From positions 1 to 23,405 of the forward strand of contig JBDHWF010000064.1 of NCBI GenBank assembly GCA_039810045.1: 23,405 nt of DNA, in the 5' to 3' direction. The position numbers and the translations under genes are program-made. Origin of the DNA: CADCWN01 sp039810045. GTDB taxonomy: Bacteria; Chloroflexota; Chloroflexia; Thermomicrobiales; CADCWN01. Below, in pieces: positions 1-6,910 of this stretch (position 1 is its first letter; every line of letters begins with the position of its first letter). The notes below the pieces were generated by a model. It saw only the letters and a program-made list of their open reading frames with translations. It did not search any database and was not told where the DNA came from.

Positions 1-653
1 GGCAATGAGGCAATCAGGGCGGCGCAGAGGCAGTAGAGGATGACGACAATAATATAAATTGTTCTCAGGCCAAGCAGATGGGTTAGCAATGGCCCTAAGA
101 TCACAAACCCCAGCATTTGCGAACTGAGTGTTGTCAGACTATAGAGCGCATTGGCGCTGATCAATTGCTCTTTGGTGACCAGTAGCGGAATTGCTGACCC
201 TTCCGCTGGCCCAAACAACTGTCCAATCGTGGAGAAACTGAAGCAGAGCGCGTAGATGTAGAGCAGCGTGGTGAAGACAGACCAGGTTGGCTGCAGGAAG
301 AGGTAGCCAGCGATCGCACAGGCGCGTCCGATGTTCACCATCGTCATGATGAGGCGCTTCTCTGAGCGATCAACAACGACGCCCGCAAGGGCACTAAAGA
401 GAATTGGCGGTGTTGCAAAACAGAGAATCAGCAGGGCAATCGCCGTATTCCCTGCCCCCCAACCGCTGTCGGTAATGATTTGATGAACCTGAATCAGCAG
501 CGTGAAATTGATCATTTGCTGAGCGGTTTGCGAAATTGCCTGGGCTAGCCAAAGCCGCAGGAAAGCGCGATTGGCGAGCACGGCAATGAAGGCACTCTGA
601 CCATCGACGGGCGAGGCATTGTCGGCGGGTAACTCGATGCTATTGTTGCTCAT
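1..653 (-). CDS. MFS transporter, N-terminal part (cut by window edge)
   Basis: The minus strand is open from an ATG at 653 to the window edge and gives about 217 residues starting MSNNSIELPADNASPVDG. After a roughly 25-residue polar N-terminus the protein is a run of hydrophobic helices separated by short loops. A typical major-facilitator cytoplasmic loop, VVVDRSEKRLIM, follows the second hydrophobic stretch at about residues 85-96. This is the layout of MFS drug/solute exporters of the MFS_3 (enterobactin-exporter) kind, which run to about 400-430 residues, so half the protein lies outside the window. The substrate cannot be told. The start codon overlaps the stop of the upstream DUF951 gene by ATGA, which supports this start and indicates translational coupling. 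There is no strong Shine-Dalgarno sequence of its own, which fits coupling. Confidence 0.82.
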   Translation of the reverse strand, partial: MSNNSIELPADNASPVDGQSAFIAVLANRAFLRLWLAQAISQTAQQMINFTLLIQVHQIITDSGWGAGNTAIALLILCFATPPILFSALAGVVVDRSEKRLIMTMVNIGRACAIAGYLFLQPTWSVFTTLLYIYALCFSFSTIGQLFGPAEGSAIPLLVTKEQLISANALYSLTTLSSQMLGFVILGPLLTHLLGLRTIYIIVVILYCLCAALIASL

Positions 654-880
654 TCAACGGGTAGGGGTGAGGTTGGTTGAGCGGTGGAAGGTGTGCCGCG
701 GCTGACAAACCGTTTAATTCGTTTTTCCAGCTCGCGCCGTGGCAAGAGGACTTTACGCTCACAGCCGAGACACCGTAACCCGATATCCGCGCCGAGACGG
801 ACAATGCGCCATTGCGTACTGCCGCATGGATGGGGCTTGCGTAACTGCACAATATCGTCGAGAAAGAGTTCGAGCGGCAT
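650..880 (-). CDS. DUF951 family protein
   Basis: A 76-residue protein starting MPLELFLDDIVQLRKPHPCG. The first 62 or so residues match the DUF951 pattern as I know it: an N-terminal strand, then KPHPCGS, then RLGADIGLRCLGC, then a basic LLPRRELEKRIKRFV helix. C19, C37 and C40, probably with H17, look like a small metal-binding site (inference). The last 14 residues (GTPSTAQPTSPLPVE) are outside the usual domain. Family function is not established; the members I know of are small and found in Firmicutes and Chloroflexota. The ATG at 880 has an upstream AGAGGAAG, and the stop overlaps the MFS start by 4 bp. A longer frame from 912 in another register is a shadow without family features. Confidence 0.85.
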   Translation of the reverse strand: MPLELFLDDIVQLRKPHPCGSTQWRIVRLGADIGLRCLGCERKVLLPRRELEKRIKRFVSRGTPSTAQPTSPLPVE

Positions 881-929
881 CGCTTCCTCTGCCCTGGTTC
901 GGGATCACGCACGCGATAACTCTGCTCAG

Positions 930-935
930 TATAAT
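930..935 (+). promoter_or_regulatory. possible -10 box for the asparaginase-type gene
   Basis: A perfect TATAAT lies in the 118-bp gap between the divergent DUF951 and asparaginase-type genes. It would place a transcription start near 942 and give a leader of about 57 nt. No good -35 hexamer is seen at 16-18 bp, so this is tentative. Confidence 0.3.
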
Positions 936-998
936 ACGGCAGGGACTATGTAGGCTGGCGTTATTGGCAATCGGAAATTGTGGAGGGAGAACAGGCAG

Positions 999-1913
999 AT
1001 GATCGTTGTGGCGAGTAGTAATGGGGACGTGGGGATTCGGCAGGCTGTCGATGTGTTGCGTAATGGTGGCAGTGCCATCGACGCCGTGGTACGGGGGATT
1101 ACCTTTGTGGAGAGTAACCCCGACGATCATAGCGTTGGCTATTCTGGTCTGCCGAACCTGATTGGTGAGGTTGAACTGGACGCCTCCCTGATGGATGGTC
1201 AGACGTTGGCGGCTGGCTGTGTGGGGGCGGTCAAGGGATATGAGCATCCGATTGAGATCGCGCGGAAGGTGATGGAAGAACTGCCCCATGTGCTGATTGT
1301 GGGGAGCGGGGCGGAACGGTTTGCTGAAGAGATGGGCTTTCCACAGCGCGATCTGCTGACGCCAGAGGCCAAGGCGATCTGGGAAAAGGGGCTAGCGCGT
1401 GATACCAATCTGACCCCAGGGGAAGAAGAGTTTCGCAAGAAGATGGCGCAATTCTCGCGGCGGGCGGCGGACCCCGAGCGGCCCACTGGCACCGTCAACT
1501 TTATCGCGCAGGATCGCGACGGGAATATCGCCTGTGGGGTGAGCACGAGTGGGTGGTCGTGGAAATATCCCGGACGCCTTGGCGACTCCCCAATCATCGC
1601 CGCTGGTAATTATGCCGACAATCGGTATGGCGCGGCGGCCTGCACTGGGCATGGCGAAATGGCGCAGCGCTGCGCGACTGCCCATAGCGTTGTCCTCTAC
1701 ATGAAAATGGGGATGACCCTTGATGCAGCATTGCGTGAAGCGATGAACGACCTCAAATCGCTCGGTGGCCCCTGGGTCAGCCGGATGAACATCATCGGGC
1801 TCGATCGCGACGGAAACCCCAATGGTGCCTCGAATGAGGCGGGCAAGACCCTGATCTATATGCGCGAAGATATGGACGACTTCGCTACCCAGGAGCGCAT
1901 CTATATCCCATAG
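999..1913 (+). CDS. N(4)-(beta-N-acetylglucosaminyl)-L-asparaginase / isoaspartyl peptidase family (Ntn hydrolase)
   Basis: A 304-residue type-2 asparaginase (Asparaginase_2 fold), a cytoplasmic self-cleaving enzyme that hydrolyses asparagine-linked GlcNAc, asparagine or beta-aspartyl dipeptides. Seen: NGGSAIDAV near residues 22-30, ESNPDDHSVGYSGLPN near 38-53, an extended loop (120-162) ahead of the cleavage site, the GTVNF motif with candidate nucleophile Thr165, the following STSGW, and GRLGDSPIIAAGNYAD at 192-207 with R193 and the GDSP substrate pocket. GDSPI..AG.YADN is closer to glycosylasparaginase than to plant-type isoaspartyl peptidases. An upstream in-frame TTG at 978 exists, but the ATG at 999 has GGAGGGAGA at 982-990, so I chose 999. 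No signal peptide is seen. The specificity among substrates is uncertain. Confidence 0.85.
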   Translation: MIVVASSNGDVGIRQAVDVLRNGGSAIDAVVRGITFVESNPDDHSVGYSGLPNLIGEVELDASLMDGQTLAAGCVGAVKGYEHPIEIARKVMEELPHVLIVGSGAERFAEEMGFPQRDLLTPEAKAIWEKGLARDTNLTPGEEEFRKKMAQFSRRAADPERPTGTVNFIAQDRDGNIACGVSTSGWSWKYPGRLGDSPIIAAGNYADNRYGAAACTGHGEMAQRCATAHSVVLYMKMGMTLDAALREAMNDLKSLGGPWVSRMNIIGLDRDGNPNGASNEAGKTLIYMREDMDDFATQERIYIP

Positions 1914-1924
1914 GGAGGCGTGAC

Positions 1925-2248
1925 TCAGGGATCTGGCACTTCGATCATCAGATAGGCAGCGTTGCGCGCTGCTGCCAGATCCGCCTCCGTGATGGTCACG
2001 ATCAGGCTGTTGTCAGCGCGATCACCTGTCGATGACAGCAGCCTGATCGCTGGGTCCAGTGGATCTTCTCGAGCCAGATGTTCAGCAATAATCTGGCGTA
2101 CCAGGCTCGTCAGTTGCGCCAGGGCTGCGGGAGGAGCTCCAGCTTCTTCGTAGGCCCCTGGCAGATCGGGGCAAGCGGCCCAGGCTACAGGCGCGCCAGC
2201 ATCATCTTCGGCGGTGCCTGTTTCCAAGGAGAGTTGATACTGATACAT
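1925..2248 (-). CDS. HicB-like small protein, no partner
   Basis: A 107-residue protein beginning MYQYQLSLETG. The N-terminal half has the outline of a HicB-type domain: a strand (YQYQLSLE), a second strand with VAWAACPDLPGAYEEAG, where HicB antitoxins carry (A/V)xxPDLPGCxSxG, then a helix that starts APPAALAQLTSLVRQII, where they carry EAxxNIxEAI. The C-terminal part (DNSLIVTITEADLAAARNAAYLMIEVPDP) does not look like the usual DNA-binding tail. No HicA toxin gene is next to it, so a working toxin-antitoxin pair is unlikely here. The frame extends upstream to 2317, but the ATG at 2248 is preceded by AAGGA and gives the strand expected at a HicB N-terminus. It converges on the asparaginase-type gene with an 11-bp gap. 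Confidence 0.55.
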   Translation of the reverse strand: MYQYQLSLETGTAEDDAGAPVAWAACPDLPGAYEEAGAPPAALAQLTSLVRQIIAEHLAREDPLDPAIRLLSSTGDRADNSLIVTITEADLAAARNAAYLMIEVPDP

Positions 2249-2322
2249 TGGTCGTATCCTTCGTTCTTTCGGTGCGCAAGCGCAGTCGCCTAGCAAGAGT
2301 ATAGCTGTAAGGAGCAAGGAGC

Positions 2323-3621
2323 ATGAAGAGTGCAGGCCATCTTGGGCGATTGATCGGAGTACTGGTGGTCGTGAGTTTGCTGCTCAGCCAGCATACCGCT
2401 ACCACTGCTGCGCCAGCGCCCCCCAGTTACTTCCCCCAAACGGGGCATACTGTTGGCCCGCATTTCCTCCATGCCTGGCGTGAGCGTGGGGCGGTGGCGC
2501 TCCTGGGTTACCCGCTCTCCGAAGAGTTTGTTGAAGACGGCTTGCTGACCCAATATTTTGAACGGGCTGTGCTGCAATATCAACCTGCGGCGATTCATAC
2601 CCCCTATCTCGTCCAGGGGCGGCAATTGGGCCGCGACCTCACTGTTGGCCGTGAAGGTGAAGCGGCATTTATGCGTGTCGCTGGGGGAAGTGGCGATCGC
2701 GCCTATTTCCCCGAGACTGGGCATACGTTGGGCGGAGTATTTGGCCAAACCTGGCGTGAGCGCGGTGGCCTGATCGTGTTTGGCTATCCGCTTTCCGAAG
2801 AATTTATTGAGGTAAATAGCGCTGATAATCAGCCGTATCTGACCCAATATTTCGAACGAGCACGGTTAGAATATCATTCCGGCAGTGATGGCGGCCCTAA
2901 ATACGTGACGATTGGCCTACTTGGCCTCCAGCGGGCGCAGGATCTCAACCTGTTGACAACGTCATCATTTATGCCGAACCTTGCCCCACCAACGCAGGCA
3001 CGCACGATCACGCAATTTGCGACGACCGAACCAGTGATGGTACTCTCGTTTGACGCTGGCGGTGATCGCGGGTATACCGCGCAGATTCTGGATATCCTGG
3101 CGGCGAAAAATGTCAAAGCCTCGTTTGGGCTCACGGGACTATGGGCGCAGGCGAACCCCGACCTGGTGATCAGGATCGGGGCGGAAGGCCACCACGTCAT
3201 CAATCACACCTATGATCATCGGTCCTTTACCGGACTCTCTGACCAGCGCGGCGGCCTCACTGCCGAGCAGCGGTTGGCGGAAGTGGAGCAGACCGATACG
3301 ATCCTGGCGCCCCTCCTTGGCTACAGCGTCCAACCGTGGTTCCGGCCGCCCTATGGCGAATATGATTCTGCGGCGCTCGAACTGCTCGCGGCCAATGGCT
3401 ACACCTATAACCTGCTGTGGACGATCGATACGCAGGGGTGGAATAAGGCCTCGGCCCAAGCGATCATCAATCGCACTCTGACTGCGGCGGCACCCGGGGC
3501 GATTGTTCTCCTGCACGTTGGCTCCGATTCGCAGGATGGCCCAGCCTTGGCCGAACTGATCGATCGCTTGCGGGCCAATGGCTATCACTTTGCGACAGCC
3601 GCAGAGTTGGCCGCCCGATGA
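2323..3621 (+). CDS. secreted polysaccharide deacetylase (NodB domain) with two N-terminal repeats
   Basis: 432 residues. A signal peptide (about 1-30; basic GHLGRL, hydrophobic IGVLVVVSLLL, then ATTAAPAPP) indicates export. Two repeats of about 55 residues follow (about 36-89 and 128-186), each reading YFPxTGHT...WRERGxxxxxGYPLSEEF...LTQYFERAxLxY; such repeats are common in exported Chloroflexota proteins and probably bind the wall or a glycan (inference). The NodB deacetylase domain runs from about 238 to the end: SFDAGGDRG at 242-250, HTYDH with H295 and H299, RPPYGEYD at 341-348, TIDTQGW at 368-373 and LLHVG at 396-400. In the first motif the usual DD is DA, so the canonical metal-binding Asp is Ala245, while Asp244 (base) is kept. 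The start has strong Shine-Dalgarno sequence (AAGGAGCAAGGAGC). It probably trims acetyl groups from N-acetylated cell-surface glycans. It shares an ATGA overlap with the next gene. Confidence 0.9.
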   Translation: MKSAGHLGRLIGVLVVVSLLLSQHTATTAAPAPPSYFPQTGHTVGPHFLHAWRERGAVALLGYPLSEEFVEDGLLTQYFERAVLQYQPAAIHTPYLVQGRQLGRDLTVGREGEAAFMRVAGGSGDRAYFPETGHTLGGVFGQTWRERGGLIVFGYPLSEEFIEVNSADNQPYLTQYFERARLEYHSGSDGGPKYVTIGLLGLQRAQDLNLLTTSSFMPNLAPPTQARTITQFATTEPVMVLSFDAGGDRGYTAQILDILAAKNVKASFGLTGLWAQANPDLVIRIGAEGHHVINHTYDHRSFTGLSDQRGGLTAEQRLAEVEQTDTILAPLLGYSVQPWFRPPYGEYDSAALELLAANGYTYNLLWTIDTQGWNKASAQAIINRTLTAAAPGAIVLLHVGSDSQDGPALAELIDRLRANGYHFATAAELAAR

Positions 3622-3878
3622 GCAGTATTGCGGAAACGCAACAGCGGATTCGCGCCCAGATCATCAATGATCGGCCAGCGGCGATTGCTGGCCCCGCTGC
3701 ATTCTGGGCGCAGTTGATCGATGTACCCGAAGCACAAACCCTGGCCGCCCTAACGCAATTAGTGACGCTCGGTGAACTGCGTTGTCAGCCACTCGGTGAA
3801 GACCACTACTTCATCGCTGACCCACCGCACGCGCCCCTGCGGGACGATCACCCACCCCCTGATTCACCCGCAGAGTGA
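3618..3878 (+). CDS. small protein of unknown function, coupled to the deacetylase gene
   Basis: 86 residues, starting MSSIAETQQRIRAQIINDRP. I do not recognise a family. The order is a helix (1-16), an Ala-rich helix (AAIAGPAAFWAQLID), another helix (EAQTLAALTQLVTLGEL), then RCQPLGEDHYFIADPP. This helix-helix-helix-beta-hairpin order would suit a minimal winged-helix fold (the strand pair being the wing), followed by a disordered Pro/Asp-rich tail. The ATG overlaps the stop of the deacetylase gene by ATGA, which is the best evidence that it is real and co-translated. No signal peptide or membrane segment is present. The tRNA-Leu gene follows 28 bp after its stop. Confidence 0.6.
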   Translation: MSSIAETQQRIRAQIINDRPAAIAGPAAFWAQLIDVPEAQTLAALTQLVTLGELRCQPLGEDHYFIADPPHAPLRDDHPPPDSPAE

Positions 3879-3881
3879 TGC

Positions 3882-3887
3882 TATACT
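3882..3887 (+). promoter_or_regulatory. probable -10 box of the tRNA-Leu gene
   Basis: TATACT ends 19 bp before the first base of the tRNA, which would put the transcription start near 3894 and give a short 5' leader. The -35 position (about 3859-3865) holds only a weak match, CTGATTC. Confidence 0.45.
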
Positions 3888-3906
3888 ATCACTCGCACTT
3901 GTCCCT

Positions 3907-3988
3907 GGCCCCGTGGTGGAATTGGCAGACACGAGGGACTTAAAATCCCTTGCCGCAAGGCGTGACGGTTCGAGTCCGTCCGGGGCTA
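3907..3988 (+). tRNA. tRNA-Leu (anticodon UAA)
   Basis: A full cloverleaf can be drawn. The acceptor stem pairs GGCCCCG (3907-3913) with CGGGGCT (3981-3987), the first pair being G-U. The D arm has a GTG/CAC stem (3916-3918, 3930-3932) and the AATTGGCAGA loop. The anticodon arm pairs AGGGA (3934-3938) with TCCCT (3946-3950) around CTTAAAA, giving anticodon TAA (3941-3943). A long variable arm (TGCC GCAA GGCG) marks a class II tRNA, and the T arm is GACGG TTCGAGT CCGTC (3964-3980). A73 is the leucine discriminator, and CCA is not encoded. UAA reads UUA and UUG codons. Eighteen bases of the anticodon arm (3937-3954) recur at the right end of the window. Confidence 0.96.
3937..3954 (+). repeat. 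left copy of an 18-bp direct repeat in tRNA-Leu (putative attL core)
   Basis: GACTTAAAATCCCTTGCC within the tRNA anticodon arm and the start of the variable arm is identical to 23388-23405. The anticodon stem makes this a natural dyad (AGGGA/TCCCT), the usual core-site architecture for tyrosine integrases that use the anticodon loop. The att role is inferred. Confidence 0.6.
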
Positions 3989-4484
3989 TCACCGCAGTTT
4001 TTCTGATCAGGATCAGGGATTTATTTTCGAGAGACAAGCTGCCGTGCTCTTTATCTTCGATGGAAATGTAGCCAAAGTTGCAGGTAATCCCAGACATTGT
4101 TGACTATAACTTCGATATTGCCGCTACTTTTGGTGCCCTAGTTGACTGTGCCAAACCCAAACTGCTGCGTAGATTCGACGCTCAGGCGCTGCTCTTCTGC
4201 CAGGTCGCTCACTCGTGGGGCCAGGCTGCGATCCAGGAACTGCGCACCTCCTACTGGGATGCGATGCAGTATATGCATGACCAGACTATCCGCTGCTGAC
4301 GCACGGACTTACGACTGATGAATTGGGCGAATCGGTGCAGGAGCATTGGCGATCGATCCAGCGCTTATGGATCCTACTGGCACCCGGGAAGATCAGAACT
4401 TGAGCGAGATGGCACACAATCTGCATTACGACAGCCTGGCGGCAACGCTACAGATGTCGGAAAGAACCAACTCAGGAGTGTAAG
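3989..4484. other. 496-bp region after the tRNA without a convincing gene
   Basis: Just after the tRNA there is a weak dyad, CTGATC-AG-GATCAG (4003-4016), followed by a T/A-rich stretch; its loop is too small for a convincing terminator. TGTAGCCAA is at 4067-4075. A 73-codon open frame at 4078-4299 starts with a TTG that lacks a Shine-Dalgarno sequence, and its product matches nothing I know. Another frame of the same strand from about 4345 to 4482 is open and ends in SERTNSGV-stop. The two together could be remnants of one broken gene, but no family is recognisable. I therefore report no CDS here. Confidence 0.5.
4067..4075 (+). repeat. TGTAGCCAA motif, copy 1 (possible integrase arm site)
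   Basis: TGTAGCCAA lies 113 bp to the right of the left 18-bp repeat. The same 9-mer occurs twice near the right repeat (23264-23272 and 23275-23283). A role as an arm-type recombinase site is inferred only from this placement. Confidence 0.35.
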
Positions 4485-5009
4485 GTGACAATGGGCACAC
4501 AGCAAGATTCCCTTCAAGATCAGAACACAGAACGCCAGAAAGTAGCAGAACTGATTAAGGATATTCGTTTTGCTATGCTGACTACGACAACAAATGATGG
4601 CTTATTGCGTAGTAGACCAATGACCATGTTAGATCAAGAATTCAATGGGGATCTCTATTTCTTCGTCAGTAAAAGTGCACCGCAGGTCAGCGAAATGCAG
4701 GCGCACTCCCAGATCAATCTCAGCTTTGGCAATCCTGCAGCGAATGTCTATGTGTCGATCTCAGGCACAGCGCAACTCCTCCACGACCAGCAGCAGATCG
4801 ATGCGCTCTGGAAACCGATCTATAAGGCCTTCTTCCCCAAGGGCAAGGATGATCCTGAATTGATGTTGTTGCAGGTGCATACCACTGAGGCAGAGTACTG
4901 GGATAGCCCCAATGGCAAGCTTGTCCAGGTAGTCAGTTTTGCGAAAGCGCTCGTGACTGGAGAACAGGCGCCACTTGGTGAAAACGAAAAAGTCGACCTT
5001 CGTCCCTAA
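4485..5009 (+). CDS. general stress protein 26-like, pyridoxamine 5'-phosphate oxidase-fold flavoprotein
   Basis: 174 residues. After a polar N-terminus the protein has the split-barrel flavin-binding pattern of the Pyrid_ox_like / general stress protein 26 group: KVAELIKDIRFAMLTTT (about 19-35), LRSRPMTMLDQEFNGDLYFFV (about 41-61), then NLSFGNPAANVYVSISGTAQLLHDQ (about 78-102) and IDALWKPIYKAFFPKGKDDPELMLLQV (about 105-131). The EYWDSPNGKLVQVVSFAKALVTGE end is typical of the group. Members bind FMN or FAD; the physiological substrate is usually unknown. The GTG at 4485 sits 6 nt after AGGAG (4474-4478), which favours it over the ATG at 4491. It is the first gene right of the tRNA and appears monocistronic. 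No signal peptide. Confidence 0.87.
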   Translation: MTMGTQQDSLQDQNTERQKVAELIKDIRFAMLTTTTNDGLLRSRPMTMLDQEFNGDLYFFVSKSAPQVSEMQAHSQINLSFGNPAANVYVSISGTAQLLHDQQQIDALWKPIYKAFFPKGKDDPELMLLQVHTTEAEYWDSPNGKLVQVVSFAKALVTGEQAPLGENEKVDLRP

Positions 5010-5114
5010 TGGTGGGTTCTGGCACAAGTGGTATGAATAACTACAGTGATGATCCTCCCTAAGGGCGAAGATGGTCGCTTGTGGAGCGGGGCTGTCAGTG
5101 CCAGGAGAGATAGG

Positions 5115-6443
5115 ATGAATCTCTTATCTATCCAAGCGACTGGTACCACCCCCCTGCCTCTCGGCCCACTTTCTAGACACTGTCGGGCCACTGTGATCAT
5201 TCCCGCTCGCGATGAGGCGGCAGGCATTGGTGCAACCCTTGCCGCACTTGCAGGCCAGCAGGATTGTTCTGGTGCACCATTCCCTTCCGGCAGCTATGAA
5301 CTGATCGTGTTGGCCAATAACTGCGGAGATGACACTGCTGCCCGTGTCCGGTTGTTCGCTGAACAGCATCCTGCTCTGACTATTCATCTGCTGGAGCAGT
5401 TTTTCCCCCCGGAGCAGGCCAATGTGGGTACTGCCCGACGGCTGTTATTCGATGCTGCCTGTCAGCGTTTTCTTCAGGCAGGTCGACCGCAGGGTATCAT
5501 CCTCTCGACCGATGCTGACACCGTTCCTCAGGAAAACTGGCTCGCCGCCAATCTCACCGCATTTGCTGCCGGAGCCGACGCGGTAGGTGGCCGGATCCTG
5601 GTTGCGGCTGACGAGCGTGCTGCCTTATCCCCTGGCGTACAGCGGGCCTATTTGCAGGATGTCGGCTATCGTTCACTCGTCGCCGAAGTAGAAAGTTTGC
5701 TTGATCCGTTGGCAGCTGATCCGTGGCCACGGCATTATCAGCACTTCAGTGCCAGTCTGGCCCTGACCGCGCAGGCCTATGCTGCTGTTGGTGGTTTACC
5801 AATCGTTTCAGCACTGGAAGATCTGGGGCTGGTACTGGCGCTGACGCTGGCTGATGCCAGGATTCGCCATGAACCAGCAGTGCGGGTGGTGACCTCGGCT
5901 CGCACCACCACGCGGGCGGTTGTGGGTCTGTCGAGGCAGTTTCAGGAATGGTCTGTCGTCTCTACGACCGGGGATGCAATGCTGGTCGAGTCTGTCGATT
6001 CGCTCGTCTGGCGTGTGTGCCAACGGCGCCTGCTACGCCGTTACTGGCAGCACGCTACAGCCCTTGGGCCGCTGGAACTGAGACAACTCCAGACTGGGTA
6101 TGGCTTACCGCTGTCCTGGCTTGCGCAGCAGCGCGCACAGGCAGCAACCTTTGGGCTGTTTGAACTTGCTGTCGCTCGCTGGCAGGGTCGTGCCGTGCCG
6201 TTTGCCGCCGTTGGTCCCCTGCAGCCGATCGATGCGGCCATTCGTACCCTGCGTCTGCTCCGGGCTTGCTTGTATGATCAGCCCAGACTAGGCGCGCCGG
6301 ACAAAGAGGTCAAGTCGATACGACTCCGTGCGCTGCCCCATGAGGTGGTCGAGGACGTGACGCTGACGGTGAGTAAATTCCTGGTGGACATCGTCGCCCA
6401 CCAGCGGCGCATCATCGATCGGCAGCAACCAGTGGACCAATAG
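5115..6443 (+). CDS. family 2 glycosyltransferase of the amino-sugar cassette
   Basis: 442 residues, soluble. The GT-A fold starts at about residue 26: VIIPARDEAAGIGATLAAL (28-46), ELIVLANNCGDDTA (62-75), an acceptor loop with NVGTARRLLFDAA (103-115), the metal site STDADT (131-136, DxD at 133-135) and the later ALEDLGL (233-239) acid. The C-terminal half (about 260-390) is a helical domain without membrane segments. The ATG at 5115 has AGGAGA six bases upstream; the frame runs further 5' to 5046 but that part has no family features. It faces the methyltransferase gene, and their 3' ends overlap by 156 bp. The last about 52 residues (after LYDQPRLG) are antisense to a conserved methyltransferase tail, and I suspect they are read-through. 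Donor and acceptor are unknown. Confidence 0.85.
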   Translation: MNLLSIQATGTTPLPLGPLSRHCRATVIIPARDEAAGIGATLAALAGQQDCSGAPFPSGSYELIVLANNCGDDTAARVRLFAEQHPALTIHLLEQFFPPEQANVGTARRLLFDAACQRFLQAGRPQGIILSTDADTVPQENWLAANLTAFAAGADAVGGRILVAADERAALSPGVQRAYLQDVGYRSLVAEVESLLDPLAADPWPRHYQHFSASLALTAQAYAAVGGLPIVSALEDLGLVLALTLADARIRHEPAVRVVTSARTTTRAVVGLSRQFQEWSVVSTTGDAMLVESVDSLVWRVCQRRLLRRYWQHATALGPLELRQLQTGYGLPLSWLAQQRAQAATFGLFELAVARWQGRAVPFAAVGPLQPIDAAIRTLRLLRACLYDQPRLGAPDKEVKSIRLRALPHEVVEDVTLTVSKFLVDIVAHQRRIIDRQQPVDQ

Positions 6444-6884
6444 GAGGTGACCATCTGGGACTAATCCAGCCACGATCCGGTCGCTGGCCTGCTTCAGGGC
6501 CAGTGCGCTCCAGTAATAGCCCACTTCAGATAATACAATCAGGTCAAATTTGCCAGAAGGAAATTCGTCTGGCAGGGTAAGCTGCCTGAATTCAACGTGC
6601 GGTTGGTCTGCCAGGCGCACACGCGCCCGAGCGAGGGCAGTAGCGGCAAAATCGATCGCCAGCAGCTGATCGCACCGTTCAGCCAGTAGCAGGGTCAGCA
6701 CACCGATCGAGCAGCCAATCTCCAACCCGGTCTGATAGCGTGGTCGGGGGAGCGCGGCCAGGGTGGCCGCGTACTTGCCCTGCTCGTAAGGGCTGGTTTC
6801 ATAACCCCAGGGATCACCTTGCTGCTGATACTGGTGCTCGAATTCGCTGGCTGGCCGCGACTCTTGGCGGCGGAAGGTTGGCAT
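6288..6884 (-). CDS. NodS-like SAM-dependent methyltransferase
   Basis: 198 residues. Class I methyltransferase: the lead-in EFEHQYQQQGDPWGYETSPYE (14-34) is the substrate-capping segment typical of NodS-type enzymes. Next come TGLEIGCSIGVLTLLLAERC (motif I, 52-71), LLAIDFA with the acidic D78, FDLIVLSEVGYYW (motif IV) and HWLLPIDDAPLVGDDVHQEF near the end. NodS itself N-methylates the de-N-acetylated glucosamine of Nod factors (family knowledge); here the PIG-L gene just upstream could supply such an amine (inference). The ATG at 6884 has AGGAG 11 nt upstream; the frame continues to 6944, overlapping the PIG-L gene by 34 bp, but the extra 20 residues are not family-like. The 3' part lies antisense to the end of the GT2 gene. 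Confidence 0.85.
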   Translation of the reverse strand: MPTFRRQESRPASEFEHQYQQQGDPWGYETSPYEQGKYAATLAALPRPRYQTGLEIGCSIGVLTLLLAERCDQLLAIDFAATALARARVRLADQPHVEFRQLTLPDEFPSGKFDLIVLSEVGYYWSALALKQASDRIVAGLVPDGHLLLVHWLLPIDDAPLVGDDVHQEFTHRQRHVLDHLMGQRTESYRLDLFVRRA

Positions 6885-6910
6885 GGTAGCACTGGCTCCT
6901 GACGCAAATA

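Noticed and set aside
684..1002. Plus-strand and minus-strand open frames over the DUF951 gene
   Set aside because: They lie antisense or out of frame to a family-recognised gene, have no Shine-Dalgarno sequence and give no recognisable product.
4003..4030. Hairpin CTGATC-AG-GATCAG followed by T/A-rich sequence as a terminator
   Set aside because: A 2-nt loop is sterically poor and no clean T-tract follows, so it is not supported.
4078..4299. 73-codon open frame after the tRNA
   Set aside because: No ribosome binding site, no family, and non-ATG start. Kept only as a possible gene remnant.
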